A stretch of DNA of 64,000 nt from Trichobilharzia szidati (taxonomy: Eukaryota; Platyhelminthes; Trematoda; Strigeidida; Schistosomatidae): contig OX235277.1 in the NCBI GenBank assembly GCA_944472155.2, positions 26,422,804-26,486,803 of the forward strand. Direction: 5' to 3'. Of this stretch, positions 45,286-56,204 are shown one piece after another (within the stretch, counting starts at the first letter, position 1; each line of letters starts with the position of its first letter). Made by a program: the position numbers and the translations under genes. The notes under the pieces are model-generated. The model searched no databases. It saw only the letters and a program-made list of their open reading frames with translations, and was not told the DNA's origin.

Positions 45286-45933
45286 AGCCATTTTCCATCA
45301 AGAGTTTCAGAAACCAAGTTAAATTGAAAAAGCCTTTATTTTGATGAACTTGTCGTTATTGTTGTGATGACTTTGTAAATTGATGAGCGTTTCCTTGAGT
45401 TTACATGCATCAGTTAATAATAAAAGCTTTATTATGCACAATAAGTTAACACAATTCATTCAGGGGTTTCAAGTGAATCAGCCGTCTCCAGCATATAATT
45501 TGACGCAATGATATTAGATCTGAAAAATAAAACAATCCCTTATGGTATTTTTGTTTCGTCTCCGAGAAATCAGCAAAAGTACGGTACGAACCAATTACAA
45601 ATGTGCACGAGTACATCTGGCGAACCACGGATACAACTAACTGATTGTAACAACCAGGACTAAAGAAAATAAGATGCATCATCTCGGATTGAAATTCAGG
45701 TGGCCCAGTGACTCAAGCAGGCCGCCATAAATATTCCGTTATGACACATCAAATTGGTTTTCTAACCGGAAATATTGGTTCGTCATTATGAATATTTGCG
45801 TAGCATGCATATCAGTGAGTACTCTGCTGACGAGCTCTGCCCAAAATGAGCGATGTGGCCACCCATTGTTTAGATTACTTCCTTCTAATGATTAATACGA
45901 GTAAGTATCGTATATTTCCCCAGACGTATAGAC
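45286..45933. other. mostly unassigned
   Basis: 45446-45682 is open on the minus strand but has no recognised motif; 45690-45790 may be a very old SINE. Confidence 0.3.
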
Positions 45934-45937
45934 ATTT

Positions 45938-46216
45938 TGTGGTGAGAGCTGGCTGCTAGTCAAAATTGTAGACAACAATTTACGTCAGTGTTTACATCCC
46001 GAATTGCAGTCATAAAAGGAACAATAACGAAGATTAACCTCAAGGAACTCACCAACCAATCATAGCAGACTTAACGTGTGGAAATATGATTCGCAGATAT
46101 ATGGCTTGATTTTCTGGGAAACGGTCACAAGCAGTACAGAATATCCTTCAAAAAGAAAACCTCTTGATTTTATGAATACTCGATATGCTGCCTGGCCCCT
46201 ATCTTCTGTTGTTACA
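45938..46216 (+). mobile_element. solo LTR of Ty3/gypsy type
   Basis: TGTGG...TTACA ends and 4-bp target duplication ATTT at 45934-45937 and 46217-46220. Shares GTAGACAACAATTTACG and CTTAACGTGTG blocks with 52775-53127 and the GCCTGGCCC block with 11271-11553. Confidence 0.85.
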
Positions 46217-46220
46217 ATTT

Positions 46221-46749
46221 AAGTGGTAAGTCCGACAATCATAATTTAAAAAGCTAGCTTATTATCCCAGAAGTGTTCTGAACCTTCTTAACCAGATAAT
46301 GGTAGAAGACTGACGAGCATCTCTGGACAACTTCTGGTGGTACAACCCGCCAAAAATTGGGTGTTCATAATCGTTTAACATCTTTGTAAATTTCCGATTT
46401 ATTGTATCAGGTATTTATTTTCTACAGTGTGGAAAGCAGCCGCTTCGTTAACGTGTGTATTTTTCTCAGACACTGTTAAAACAATCGATATTGCTTACAC
46501 AACCCCCCCTTAGTGAATTTGAACAAAGCGATAACAATACGTAGAGTAGGACGAAACGAATCCATTTTATTTCCTTGGTGGTACCTTGTCATCAGCAACC
46601 AAGGGAACGCAGCTCCTGACGCTGCTCCGCTGCCTTGCGGATTAGACTCCAAGTCAAAGGCTCGTAGGGTGGTGACTTAAGAAAAACACCTGCTTCGGTC
46701 TGGCAGCCCGAGCAGTATCTCAGCCCTCGCACAATCAATGAAATGAAGC
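46221..46749. other. unassigned, less AT-rich 3' part
   Basis: 46520-46740 is less AT-rich and leads into the LINE below; it may be LINE sequence that I could not place in frame. Confidence 0.35.
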
Positions 46750-47815
46750 AACACACTATTATTGAAACTCACCGCGCTACCTCGAGTACGCAGACGATAT
46801 CGTCTTACTGTGCGATAGCATGCAGGCTGCCCAAATCGCACTTAATCGGTTGGCGACCAGTGTCTGTAAGTATGGTATGTGCTTTGCACCGTCTAAGTGC
46901 AAAGTACTGTTACAAGATTGGCAGGAGCCTGTACCTGCACTCACCCTTGCGGGTGAACCGCTTGAAGTTGTCGATAAGTTTGTGTATCTAGGTAGTTGTT
47001 AGAGTGCTGGCGGATGAGATTTCCAACCGTATCATGAAGGCTAGGGTGGCATACATTAACTTGAGCCACCTCTGGCACCCTCACGACGTTAGCGTGGCTG
47101 TCAAAGGTCGGGTATACAATGCTTCGGTGCGGGCTGTCTTGCTCTATGCCTGTGAAACCTGACCTCTCCGAACTGAGGATGTTCGTCGGCTCTGAGTATT
47201 CGATCATTGCCGTCTCCGGAGGATTGCTTGCGTTCGATGGCATCGTCACGTGAGTAATCCTGAGGTTCGGAGGCGTGTGTTTGAACACAGTGGTCACCAT
47301 TTGTTGACTGTCGTCATCTGGAAACACTGGCTTCGATGGCTTGAACATGTGCTGTGAATGTCATCCCGGAAGCTTCCGTACAGGTCTCTGTTCGCTAGCC
47401 CTGGGACGGGATGGAAAAGGCGGAGGAGTGGTCAGTCCATGAAATGGCGTCGTGGGATGAAGGATATTTGTGCTAGATTAGCATCGGTTGGTGTGTCACG
47501 ACTCTCTGGTTGGGGTCCGCGAGATAGCTCGAATCGATGGCTCGAAACGTTATCTGATATGGCCAAGAATCGTTATCAATGATGAACGTGTTGCAATTTC
47601 CTTCCTTCTTCCCTTCCTGATGATAGTTAATGAATACTGTTTGAACTTGTTAAACATGACTGTTTTCCTTCCAGATGAAGTTCTTTATCCGTTTTCTACT
47701 TATATTTTTACTTTTAATCTATGTTGTTTTATTATTATTATTGTGTGGCGTATCTTTCTTGGTGCCATATTGTGCCAAGTTTCTTTCTGCGTTTAAATAA
47801 AATAAAATAAACCTT
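46750..47815 (+). pseudogene. CR1-like LINE, RT C-terminal half
   Basis: Frames with breaks near 47000 and further on: LEYADDIVLLCDS (RT YADD motif, intact), FAPSKCKVLLQDW, KFVYLGSC, then RVYNASVRAVLLYACETW, HRHVSNPEVRRRVF, WLRWLEHVLRMSSRKLP and RLSGWGPRDSSNRWLETL. The 3' UTR ends in an ATAAAATAAAATAAA tail near 47800. A non-LTR element unlike the RTE copies; clade assignment by motif style only. Confidence 0.75.
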
Positions 47816-48564
47816 GTCATCCAAGTATAAGCTGAATAATTATAGCTAGTAGTTTTATTACAAGTCTTATATCAACCTTTAGTGCATTGGAGATAAAATG
47901 TGGAAGGACAACTTAGAATGATCATGATATGTATAGATGAATAGAAGTGTTAAGTTAATAAAATATTAAAACTGCTTCTGTTCTTACAAATGTAACCGGG
48001 ATGAAGTTTCTCGAAAAAAGCAACAATTTTTGTTCTATCAACTGCAGATGGGCACTAGTCATTCACACGACTTGAATGATTTGCTTCCAAGACGAATTCG
48101 TAGGAAAGAACTGCAAATCATAGGAAAACGTCTGCCCGACAATGGATATTTGCCAACATTTATCGACATATTTGGAAGCAATGGAAACGTAAAGTGACAT
48201 ATTCGCAAGCGAACTACTTGAGAAATAACTGTTTAGGATATTCCCTTCGACTAGATTGATACCTGTGCATCGAACATATTCGTTAGTACAGTATAGAGTT
48301 GACAGATACCCTTGCTTTGTTAAAGTCAACTGTATATGTCAATTTCCGTCTACTTGTTGAAGTAGATGAATTAGAGGAAAAGGAATAAGTACCTATGTCT
48401 ATGACTGAAAGGAGGTGAATCTCTGAGTGGTGCAGTTATGAGTCTTTTGTCAACTTGATTTACTTGAAGTTCACAGAAGTCATCAATGTCAAACAGTGAA
48501 AAGCTGACTTATACACTCAAAAAGAAGCTGTAGAATATCTTTCTCTAACTTGGTAACTCTTATA
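47816..48564. other. no recognised feature
   Basis: A minus-strand frame at 48063-48329 has no recognised motif. Confidence 0.4.
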
Positions 48565-48665
48565 ACCTCAATATCAGATGTGCGTCTGCCGGGAATCGAA
48601 CCCTGGGCTACGTGCATGGTTGGCTAGCGCTCTAATCGCTGTGCCACTGACACACAGTTACACCA
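48565..48665 (-). repeat. tSINE-L head
   Basis: Minus strand: CAGTGGCACAGCGATTAG (A box) and GGGTTCGATTCCCGG (B box), same head as 33234. The body and tail are missing. Confidence 0.6.
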
Positions 48666-48861
48666 TCATTTATCAGACGCCTTACTTCATATGTCTAACA
48701 TCTAACTAACTGAAGTTAAGTCACAATACAGCCTTACATATCTGATTTATCTATAATTAATTTTCTGATGACTTGTATAATCTCATAATTTACATATCTC
48801 AGTGTCTTTTTATTACATTTGCTGCCCATTTTATGTTATAAATGAGAAACTTTAATTATTA

Positions 48862-50002
48862 TTATTATATCCTTTAATTCCTAGAGGAACATAGGGCTTC
48901 AGCCGTGCGTCTCCATTCCGTTCGGTTCTCTGCTAGAGTCTTCACCTGGCTCCAAGTCTGCCCAGTCTGCTTTCATCTCCTGTTCACATGACTTCCTCCA
49001 AGTCACCCTTGCACTGACGACCAACTCGCCGCTTCCTTTTCGGGTTCCACTCAAAGGCTTGTCTAGTAATGTCACTTGCTGGTTTCCTCAGAGTATGGCC
49101 AATCCATCTCCATTTCTTCCTCCCTATTTGTTTCATAATCGGTTTCTGCTGTGTTGATTCGCTCCCAGAGATCTCTGTCGGTGATCTTTTCTGGCCATCT
49201 GATCTTGAGTGGTATTGAGCGAAGACAATTGTTAATGAAGGTCTGTAGTTTGTTTGAGGTGCTCTTTATGATACGCCAAGTCTCTGACCCGTATAGTAGC
49301 ACGGACTTCACATTGGAGTTGAAAATCCGGATCTTATTTTTGATGCTGAGTGCTGTTGACCTCCACGCAGGCTTGAGAGTAGTGAAAGCTTGTCTTGCTT
49401 TTCTGATTCTTGCTTTGATATCCTCATCAGTTCCGCCTGTAGTTGAAACGATGCTTCCCAGGTAGGTAAAGGAGGTTGTTTCTTTCAGGTTCCTCCCATT
49501 TATGCTGATTGTTGTCTGTTGCTGTTGCCGTTGCTGTCGGCCAGGAATCTTCATCACCTACCTCTGTTTTACCTATGTTCACCTGAAGTCCCATCTTTGA
49601 TGCTTCTTCTGCTAACTTGTTGCTATTCGCTTGCATATCTTCCACTTTGTGGGAAATCAGACATATATCATTGGCGAAGTCCAGATCGTCCAAGTTTTTT
49701 GTGTGAGTCCATTTTATGCCTGTTTCCTCATTGCCCACTGTTTGTCGCATTATCCAGTCTACTGCAATCAAGAAAATCATTGGCGATAGTAGGCAGCCAG
49801 CTTGTCTTACTCCTGTCCATACTTCGAAGGGTTCCGTAAGTTTCCCGTTGTGGATTACTTGGCATGCAGTATTGTCGTACAGCTGTTGGATGAGATATAT
49901 AATTGTCGGCGCCACCCCGTAGTAGCGAATTAGTTTCCAAATCACCTCTCGATCTACACTGTCAAAGGCCTTTTCAAAGTCGATGAAGTTGACTGTAATT
50001 GA
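48862..50002 (-). pseudogene. RTE LINE, RT and C-terminus, best copy
   Basis: Minus strand: IDFEKAFDSVDRE (RT motif A), TGVRQAGCLLSP (motif B), DLDFANDICLIS, where FADD has become FAND so one catalytic Asp is lost, GLQVNIGKTEV, then a one-base insertion near 49555, then a second long frame (49072-49557) with SFTYLGSIVSTTGG, NSNVKSVLLYGSETW, KIRWPEKI and LWERI. The tail AGGGCTTCAG complement and an ATT-rich end are at 48862-48900. 5'-truncated just before motif A. Confidence 0.85.
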
Positions 50003-50429
50003 CTGTGATATTATTGTATATATATTGACGGATTTACAGTGAGTCTATGATTTTGGTATCATTTTGGTTAACTGTACTTGACTGTGATAATATTATTGTT
50101 GTTATCGCTTGTTACCCTTCTTGTTGTGAATTATTTTCCCGTACTGATGTTGTCCTGCTTGTTTTATTCCCTGTTTTCCTGGTTTTAAGGGGAGCAACCC
50201 ACAAGGTCGCTTCTCTCTAAATTTTAATTTAATGTGACAATCTTCCTTCCCAGGCGTGAGGCTAGCAACCCCACCCTGTAAACAAACCTGCTACAGAAAC
50301 TTCAGCACGACGAATCTCCTCGAGAAACTTTAATCATACCTCATATTCGAGTACAGGAGGAATTTCGTGTATTTCGTTAATTTAATAGTTACATTCATCT
50401 TTACATACCATGATCATCCCTAATTACTT
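50003..50429. repeat. TGACTGT-rich stretch and tSINE-L body remnant
   Basis: 50003-50110 repeats a TTGACTGTGATAATATT-like motif twice. 50250-50345 has the GAGGCTAGCAACCCC and CTGCTACAGAAACTTCAG blocks of tSINE-L without head or tail. Confidence 0.45.
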
Positions 50430-51530
50430 TTTATTATTATTATTCCCTTTGATTGGGAGTGGAACATACAGCTTCAACAACATGTCTCCATTTGTTCTAT
50501 TTTCTGATGTCCTCTCCAGCTGGGTTCACAATTACCTGTAATCTCTCGTCTCCTACAACTCTCACGATCTTCTCGATATCACCCTCAAAGTGATGACCTG
50601 CTCGTCGTTTCGCGTTGGGATTCCATTACAGCCATGGCCCGCATTGTGTTCGGTATCATTCATTGGTCCCCTCATTGTGTGCCCTATCCATTTCCATTTT
50701 CTTCTACATGTTTGTTGGACGAGTGGTCCTTCGTTAGTTCATTTAGTCGATTGAAGAGTCCTTTGAAGTGGTCGGCAGATTGTTTTATTTGTCTCACCCC
50801 CTTGGTTATTGGTTAACCCTGAACATCTTCTGAGGGTCTTATCTGCGTTGATACCTTCTAGGACAGAAATCTAGTTTCCTGATACAATGCTGTGAGGTCT
50901 TTTTTACCTGCGGCTGGCCTGTTCTACTTCAGATACCAGTGTGCCGTAGAATTATCTTTTGTCTCTCCTAGAACTCTTCTTCCCTTTTTTATTCAGTGCG
51001 GTGTACATTGAACTCAGCTTCTCCTTCTGTTGTCCATCTTTGCATTGGTTAATCCTCTGTTTCAGAATTCCCCTCTATTCTGTTAGCTTCCAGGCATCTG
51101 TTGAGAGCTATTCTTTGTGTTGTTTCTTCTTTCTTCCTAGAACGGATGTTCACGTTCCCCTGAACATCACCTTCTGAGAGTTCCAGTGTTTTTCCACACA
51201 GGTTTCTCCACTGATACCGCATAGTGTCACCGACTTAACTATGGTACGATCTGTAGTGAAGGTATCTCTTAAAGTTTTGTCCCTCAATTTCTTAGTGTTA
51301 AACTTGAATTGTGGCCTGACTGCAGTTGTTCTGAAGGATTTCAGCTTCACCTTGAAAGTTCCTTGAACTAGATGACGGCTTGATCCCATATCTACTCCAC
51401 TTATCGACTTTATGTCCAGCAGGCTAGCTGCACCTCTACTTCCTTGAGAAGCGCTGAGATGAAATCTATCCGGTACAGTAGTGTTCACTAATAAATAAAC
51501 GTGTTTACTTTCGTTGTTTAGCAACACTCA
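50430..51530 (-). pseudogene. RTE LINE with endonuclease end joined to 3' tail
   Basis: Minus strand: endonuclease C-terminus (51150-51460: VDMGSSRHLVQGTFKVKL, where SDHHLV is usual, so the catalytic His motif is altered), RPQFKFN.KKLRD, then the linker (LGRKKQHKE, KGLFNRL). It then passes directly to the post-RT tail near 50700 (RKWKWIG-like and a GTTCCACTC tail near 50465). The whole RT is missing. Confidence 0.7.
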
Positions 51531-52189
51531 GCATTTATTCTGTCTTATTCTATTACTGCTCATGTTGACATCAAATTTAAAATCACCTCATACCTGTTAA
51601 ATAATTCATTAATTGTTGAAATTCCAAATTGCATTTTGTTTTTTTCAAGTGGAAATGTTAAGCCAACTGTTTGTTTCTTCAATTTTCTATTCCCCTGTCA
51701 ATCATGCTAAGAAATAGCCAAGCTACAAAAAAGCGAAGTCTACAATGATTGTTTAAGTGGGTAACAGTGTTGTAACTTTGTAAATTTGCATCAAACTGAC
51801 GTGATGACTACTCAGTCTGTCAGTCAGTCAGTCAGGTTGCTATTTGGTGTCTTCTGTTTATCCTCAAAAAGCCGAAATACAACAGTGAATATACACACAT
51901 CGGTCATATGAGTGTATATATCTATACAAATGTTAATTAAGGTGTACATGTTAGTGGGAGACGAGAATTTCTCAGTATGTCGCCATTTTTAAACTTTACA
52001 CTGATTAATATCACTTTATGTTTTTGTATACTTTTAACTATGTCTGTATTGTGATAATTTACGCAGGGTATAAATTATAGATTTGTCACTAAGATATACT
52101 TTTAGATTATGAAAACAATGTCTATTGAGGGAATATTAATAATAATATTACTAATTGAAATGCGTATCTTCAAAAGGTGTAGAGTTTTG
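51531..52189. other. no recognised feature
   Basis: Includes a short GTCAGTCA repeat near 51818. Nothing else. Confidence 0.5.
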
Positions 52190-52680
52190 TAGAAGTTAAG
52201 AAGGTGTCCTTTCAAACTATTCCCTTGAGGCTTCACTAGACGATCTCCGTTTCACTGTGTTCTCAGGCCTTAAGCTTCCACTACCTCCTCACACGATCTT
52301 CTCCAGGTCAAAATCTGACCATTGCCTAACGCATCATTTCTTACTGGGAGTTCCAGTTGAGGTCATGGACTTGTGATCTCATTCGATAGTCTCTTCATCG
52401 TATGCTCAAACTAGCTGCATTTTCTTTGGAAAATTTGTGGAGCAGTAGGGTCATAGTTGGTTCTTTGAGAGTGTTCCTTGTCGCTAATCTTTTTTGGCTA
52501 GCCGTCTGATCTTCAGTATGTTGCTAAAAGTTTTGTAGTAGCCTGCTGGAAGTAACTGTCGAGAAGCTTTATTCGGGCCTGTCAACTACAAAGAGTCACT
52601 CATTTGACAATAGTGTCGGAGATCCAAATCGTTGCCCTTATTACGATTGCAGAGGATTCCTGCATTGATTTTAGAAGAAT
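52190..52680 (-). repeat. RTE LINE 3' part, very decayed
   Basis: Complement of the tail and post-ORF region, then TTGTGGAGCAG.. and TCTGATCTTCAGTATG blocks. Only block order supports the call. Confidence 0.45.
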
Positions 52681-52774
52681 GAAAATTTCACCTAATAAAC
52701 TAATTCTCTAGTTGGGTGTAGAAATAGCGACTCTACCCCAGAAAATCAACCCAGTTTCTACAGAAACTTCAAAG
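52681..52774 (+). repeat. tSINE-L body remnant
   Basis: GGTGTAGAAATAGCGACTCTACC and TTTCTACAGAAACTTCAAAG; cut at 52774 by the solo LTR. Confidence 0.4.
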
Positions 52775-53127
52775 TGTAATGACAGAAGACAAAGGACAGG
52801 TAACAAATCGTTTATTGAGAAAATCAACAGATATTTATAGATTTTTACGTACATTATTATTAGCGTTATTTGTAGCAGTGGAACAACGTCTTCTGATTGG
52901 TTGTTTTCTTGATGAAGGTTATTCTGTATTGATTGTGACCATTTCTTAGAAAGTTAAGCCATATATCTGCAAATCATATTTGCACACGTTAAGTCTACTG
53001 TGATTGGTTGGTGAGTTCCTCAAGGTTAAGCTTTGTTATTGTTTGTTTCTCATGACCCCGATTCGGGATGTAAACATTGACGTAAATTGTTGTCTACAAT
53101 TTTGTCTAGCAGACAATTCTCGCCACA
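52775..53127 (-). mobile_element. solo LTR of Ty3/gypsy type
   Basis: TGTGG/TTACA ends read on the minus strand, 4-bp target duplication AAAG at 52771-52774 and 53128-53131. AATAAACG-type polyA signal near 52812 (minus). Longer than its relatives at 11271 and 45938. Confidence 0.85.
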
Positions 53128-53400
53128 AAAGCACACGAAACATAAAGAAATAAACTTGCTCTTCTCTAGAACTGAAGAGGCAGAATAGCGTGGACTTGCA
53201 AAAGCCTTCAGGAAGCCATTACGGCATACATTCCTTCCTAAGATGAAAGCAAACTTAAGCATGGGAATATGGAATGTTTACAGAGTGTTTACAGCTAGGA
53301 AAGTAGCTCAGATTTCGAAAGAAATGAGAGGATATGGTATAGAAGTGGTGGGAATGTATAGGAGCAACATTGTATGTCAGAGGAATTTCCTACTTTGTTT
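53128..53400 (+). pseudogene. RTE LINE 5' fragment (endonuclease start)
   Basis: Plus strand 53243-53370: SMGIWNVYRVFTARKVAQIS and IEVVGMYRSN, the first strands of an APE-type LINE endonuclease (the usual WNVRTM region). It stops soon after; the rest is missing. Confidence 0.65.
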
Positions 53401-54009
53401 CGCTGTACTTTCTGTACCGGATGATTTAATTTCGAAGCTCTGATTTTTCTTCAGGATAGGATCTTTAGTCATTATTTTAATGAAATGCTGACGACTCTAA
53501 AATACCAAGAATAGCTTAATACACATATTAAGACAAAAGGAGAATTTCATGACACGCATTTTTCATAACGAAGGTATTGTACTATTATTTGTGTAGACGT
53601 GCGTAGACCAGTTGTCAAGGAACTTAACCCTAAGTTCCTATAATTTGCGAAGACAATCCGAATCGATAATTACTACGACCGCTTCTCGAGTTAAACTCCA
53701 AAACACCAGTACTTGTAAGAAAGAAGTTGTATTGTTTGGCAATAAAAATCGAGGTTAGTACACAGTCTGTTAACAAATGTTTTATAATAAATATACTGTA
53801 CTTTTATTCGTATTATTTCGTCTTCTTCCAACTTGTACACAATAGAACGATTCGCGCCTTCAAGTTGCCCGCCAATGGCGACCAAGGCTAATGAACCAAC
53901 GTTCAATGTTCACGCTCATTTACACCAGTTTATGTTGTATAACATAAATTATACACTTCCTTCAAAATGAAAGCAAAAACTAAGAAGCATTTGTAAATGA
54001 CAAGGTCAG
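53401..54009. other. no recognised feature
   Basis: 53691-53906 is open on the minus strand but lacks any recognised motif. Confidence 0.4.
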
Positions 54010-54240
54010 TTTTTCCATTTCTTTGCGTTCCTGGTGGAACATAGAGCTTCAAGTCTGATCTTGAACGTTTCACTAGCGATGGTTTCTTTACGGCATATGG
54101 TTGTCAGACTCACGCCCTACCTTTTCTTTTATTCCTAGGTGCACTAGAGGTTAGCGAGTTTATGGAATGTATCAGCTGTAAATCGAACCCGTATGACGTG
54201 CGTAGCTGGCGAACATTGTACTATCGAACTAACAACGTAA
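54010..54240 (-). repeat. tSINE-L, decayed
   Basis: Tail complement GTGGAACATAGAGCTTCAAG at 54037-54056 and a minus-strand B box near 54185 (GGGTTCGATTTAC). The A box is weak. Confidence 0.5.
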
Positions 54241-54639
54241 ACTAACCAATTGGGAGGTATATATTTTTACTGTCATGGACGTTGAATAGGAAAGTCGCTT
54301 CTATCCACTGCCGGTAATAGGCGTCAAGCTAAATGGCTGGAAGTACTTTACAAAGATCAATTTAGCCGACACCTAAATCACGAGAAGTAAATAATTCTTC
54401 CAAAAAACCTCTGGATAGATAACGTCAATACCAGCATTCAAGACCAGAACTTGATATGACCACGGTCCAAGTCATTTTGCAGATAATTATGAACATATCA
54501 ACCATTAGAATCTAAGGTGTTGAAGTATATTCATATGGTACAGTCACATCTGGAACAACCTGAAAGGAATTCTTTCAGTCATCTAGTCAATAATTTTGGG
54601 AGTTCAGTGAGTTTACGTTCGATTTGCTTAAGAAGAAGT
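54241..54639. other. no recognised feature
   Basis: Nothing recognised. Confidence 0.45.
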
Positions 54640-55130
54640 GTGATGTTCTCCGAGCGGAACATAGATCTTCAATAGTACATCATCGTTTCACCATCTGCTC
54701 GGCAGTCTTTTACATTTAGTAGTATAAGATTTTGTTTCGCCATCACATGATCTCCTCAGTTTCAAACTCGGGCACATGCTCAAGATGTTGCTTCCTTTTC
54801 GAGTTCCACTGGATTAAAGTCACTCAGCGGTCTTCTAAGCACATGTCCAATCCATCCTTAATACTTTCAGCAAATCTGTAGGGCAATAGTTCCTCAGTTT
54901 GTTTCATATTACCCATCCTTTCTGACTGGCCAGCTATCTGACCTTCGGCAAATATTGATGAAAGTCTTTAGCGGTCCGTTGGTAATGCCATTTGTGAAGC
55001 CTTGAACCCCTGATTCAATAGACTCCCGTAATGATGTGATATCTTCATGTAGTGTGTCGAATATGTTGGGTGTGTGTTTGACAGAGATAGTCTTCAAAGC
55101 AATCCAGAAAAAAACAATAATAATTCGTTA
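54640..55130 (-). repeat. RTE LINE 3' part, decayed
   Basis: Complement of the tail (GCGGAACATAGATCTTCAA near 54653), TTCCTTTTCGAGTTCCACT near 54790, CCAATCCATCC near 54850, TGACTGGCCAGC near 54920. Coding is destroyed. Confidence 0.55.
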
Positions 55131-55199
55131 GATTCCTGCTCCGCACAATTTAAATTCACTCAGCGTCTTCCTGAGACTAATCGGAACGTATATCTTGTT

Positions 55200-55290
55200 C
55201 TACTCAAATAGAATTGACTGCTCAAAATCATATCAAAGTATTCATATGACTTTCCTACTTATTTTATGGGGCTCTCCTACTTTCTGTTGC
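55200..55290 (-). repeat. PLE-B terminal fragment
   Basis: GCTCAAAATCATATCAAAG, then TATTCATATGACTTTCCTAC: the subterminal pattern of PLE-B inverted ends. Confidence 0.4.
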
Positions 55291-55359
55291 GTCATTTCCC
55301 ACAACACTGTTTGTGGGAAGTCCTGCTTGCTAACATGTGCACAACAGTGGTGGTATGTT

Positions 55360-55745
55360 TACATAATATAAGCATAAGCATTAATTTTCAGCTTTGACTG
55401 CACACTAGTAACTAGTGTGATGTGTCTAGCCCTTTGTTTGTTTGATGCAGACTGAATTCTATCAGTCAGGTTTGCAATGTGGCCACCATTCAAGGTGCAC
55501 ATTGATATGATGACATTTAACTGCTGGAGGAAATTGGCAGGGTGTCCTACCTGACCTAGGTTTCGTGGTAGTTGGCACTCCTCAGTCAAGCAAGGAGTAT
55601 CTGCAGCCTTCAAAGAATTCATATCCCTTCTAAGATTCAAACCCGCGTCACTCAGTGCTGCAGTCAGAGACATTACCACAGAGCTATTTGGGTTCGCAGT
55701 CCAAAGCTTCCTACCGATTGCCTCCAGCTTTATTGGATACATGAT
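55360..55745 (-). repeat. tSINE-C
   Basis: Minus strand: AATAGCTCTGTGGTAATG (A box, near 55680), GGGTTTGAATCTTAG (B box), GAGTGCCAACTACCACG body, and the ACACATCACACTAGTTAC block near 55400. The longest tSINE-C copy. Confidence 0.6.
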
Positions 55746-56204
55746 GACTGAACATATTTTTAGTTTCAAGAGAAAATTAATTAATACCCTGTATAAGGAG
55801 TGCGATAATCAAACAACTCATCAGCAATGGTCATTCCACCTCAACAAACGCCTCCTTCAAAGTAATCTACAAAGTGAAGAATAACCTACCAAAGGCAACA
55901 GGCTTTCGTCTCTTTTGTATTGCTGAAGCCTGAGCCATTCACTTGGAAAAACCAGAATTATGTATAGAAAAGAAAATCACCCACCCACTTCTACTGGCAT
56001 GGTAACAACCTTGTTGACTTCTACTGACATGGTGTTTGTGTGCTCCTTTGTTTTTCCCAACTCCGTATAACATTTGTAATTTTTAGAACTATTACACAAT
56101 TCTACATTTTTATGTGTTTCTTTGTGCATCCAAATCACAATTCACTCACTGAACTATTCATTTTATTACGTAACTGTATTACGCTTTTTCAGATTCTTTT
56201 ATGT

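Noticed and set aside
46941..47348. 135-codon minus-strand frame
   Set aside because: Antisense shadow of the CR1-like LINE coding strand.
48063..48329. 88-codon minus-strand frame
   Set aside because: No motif and AT-rich composition; chance length for this region.
51818..51836. GTCAGTCA repeats as a possible regulatory array
   Set aside because: Only a few units; ordinary simple repeat.
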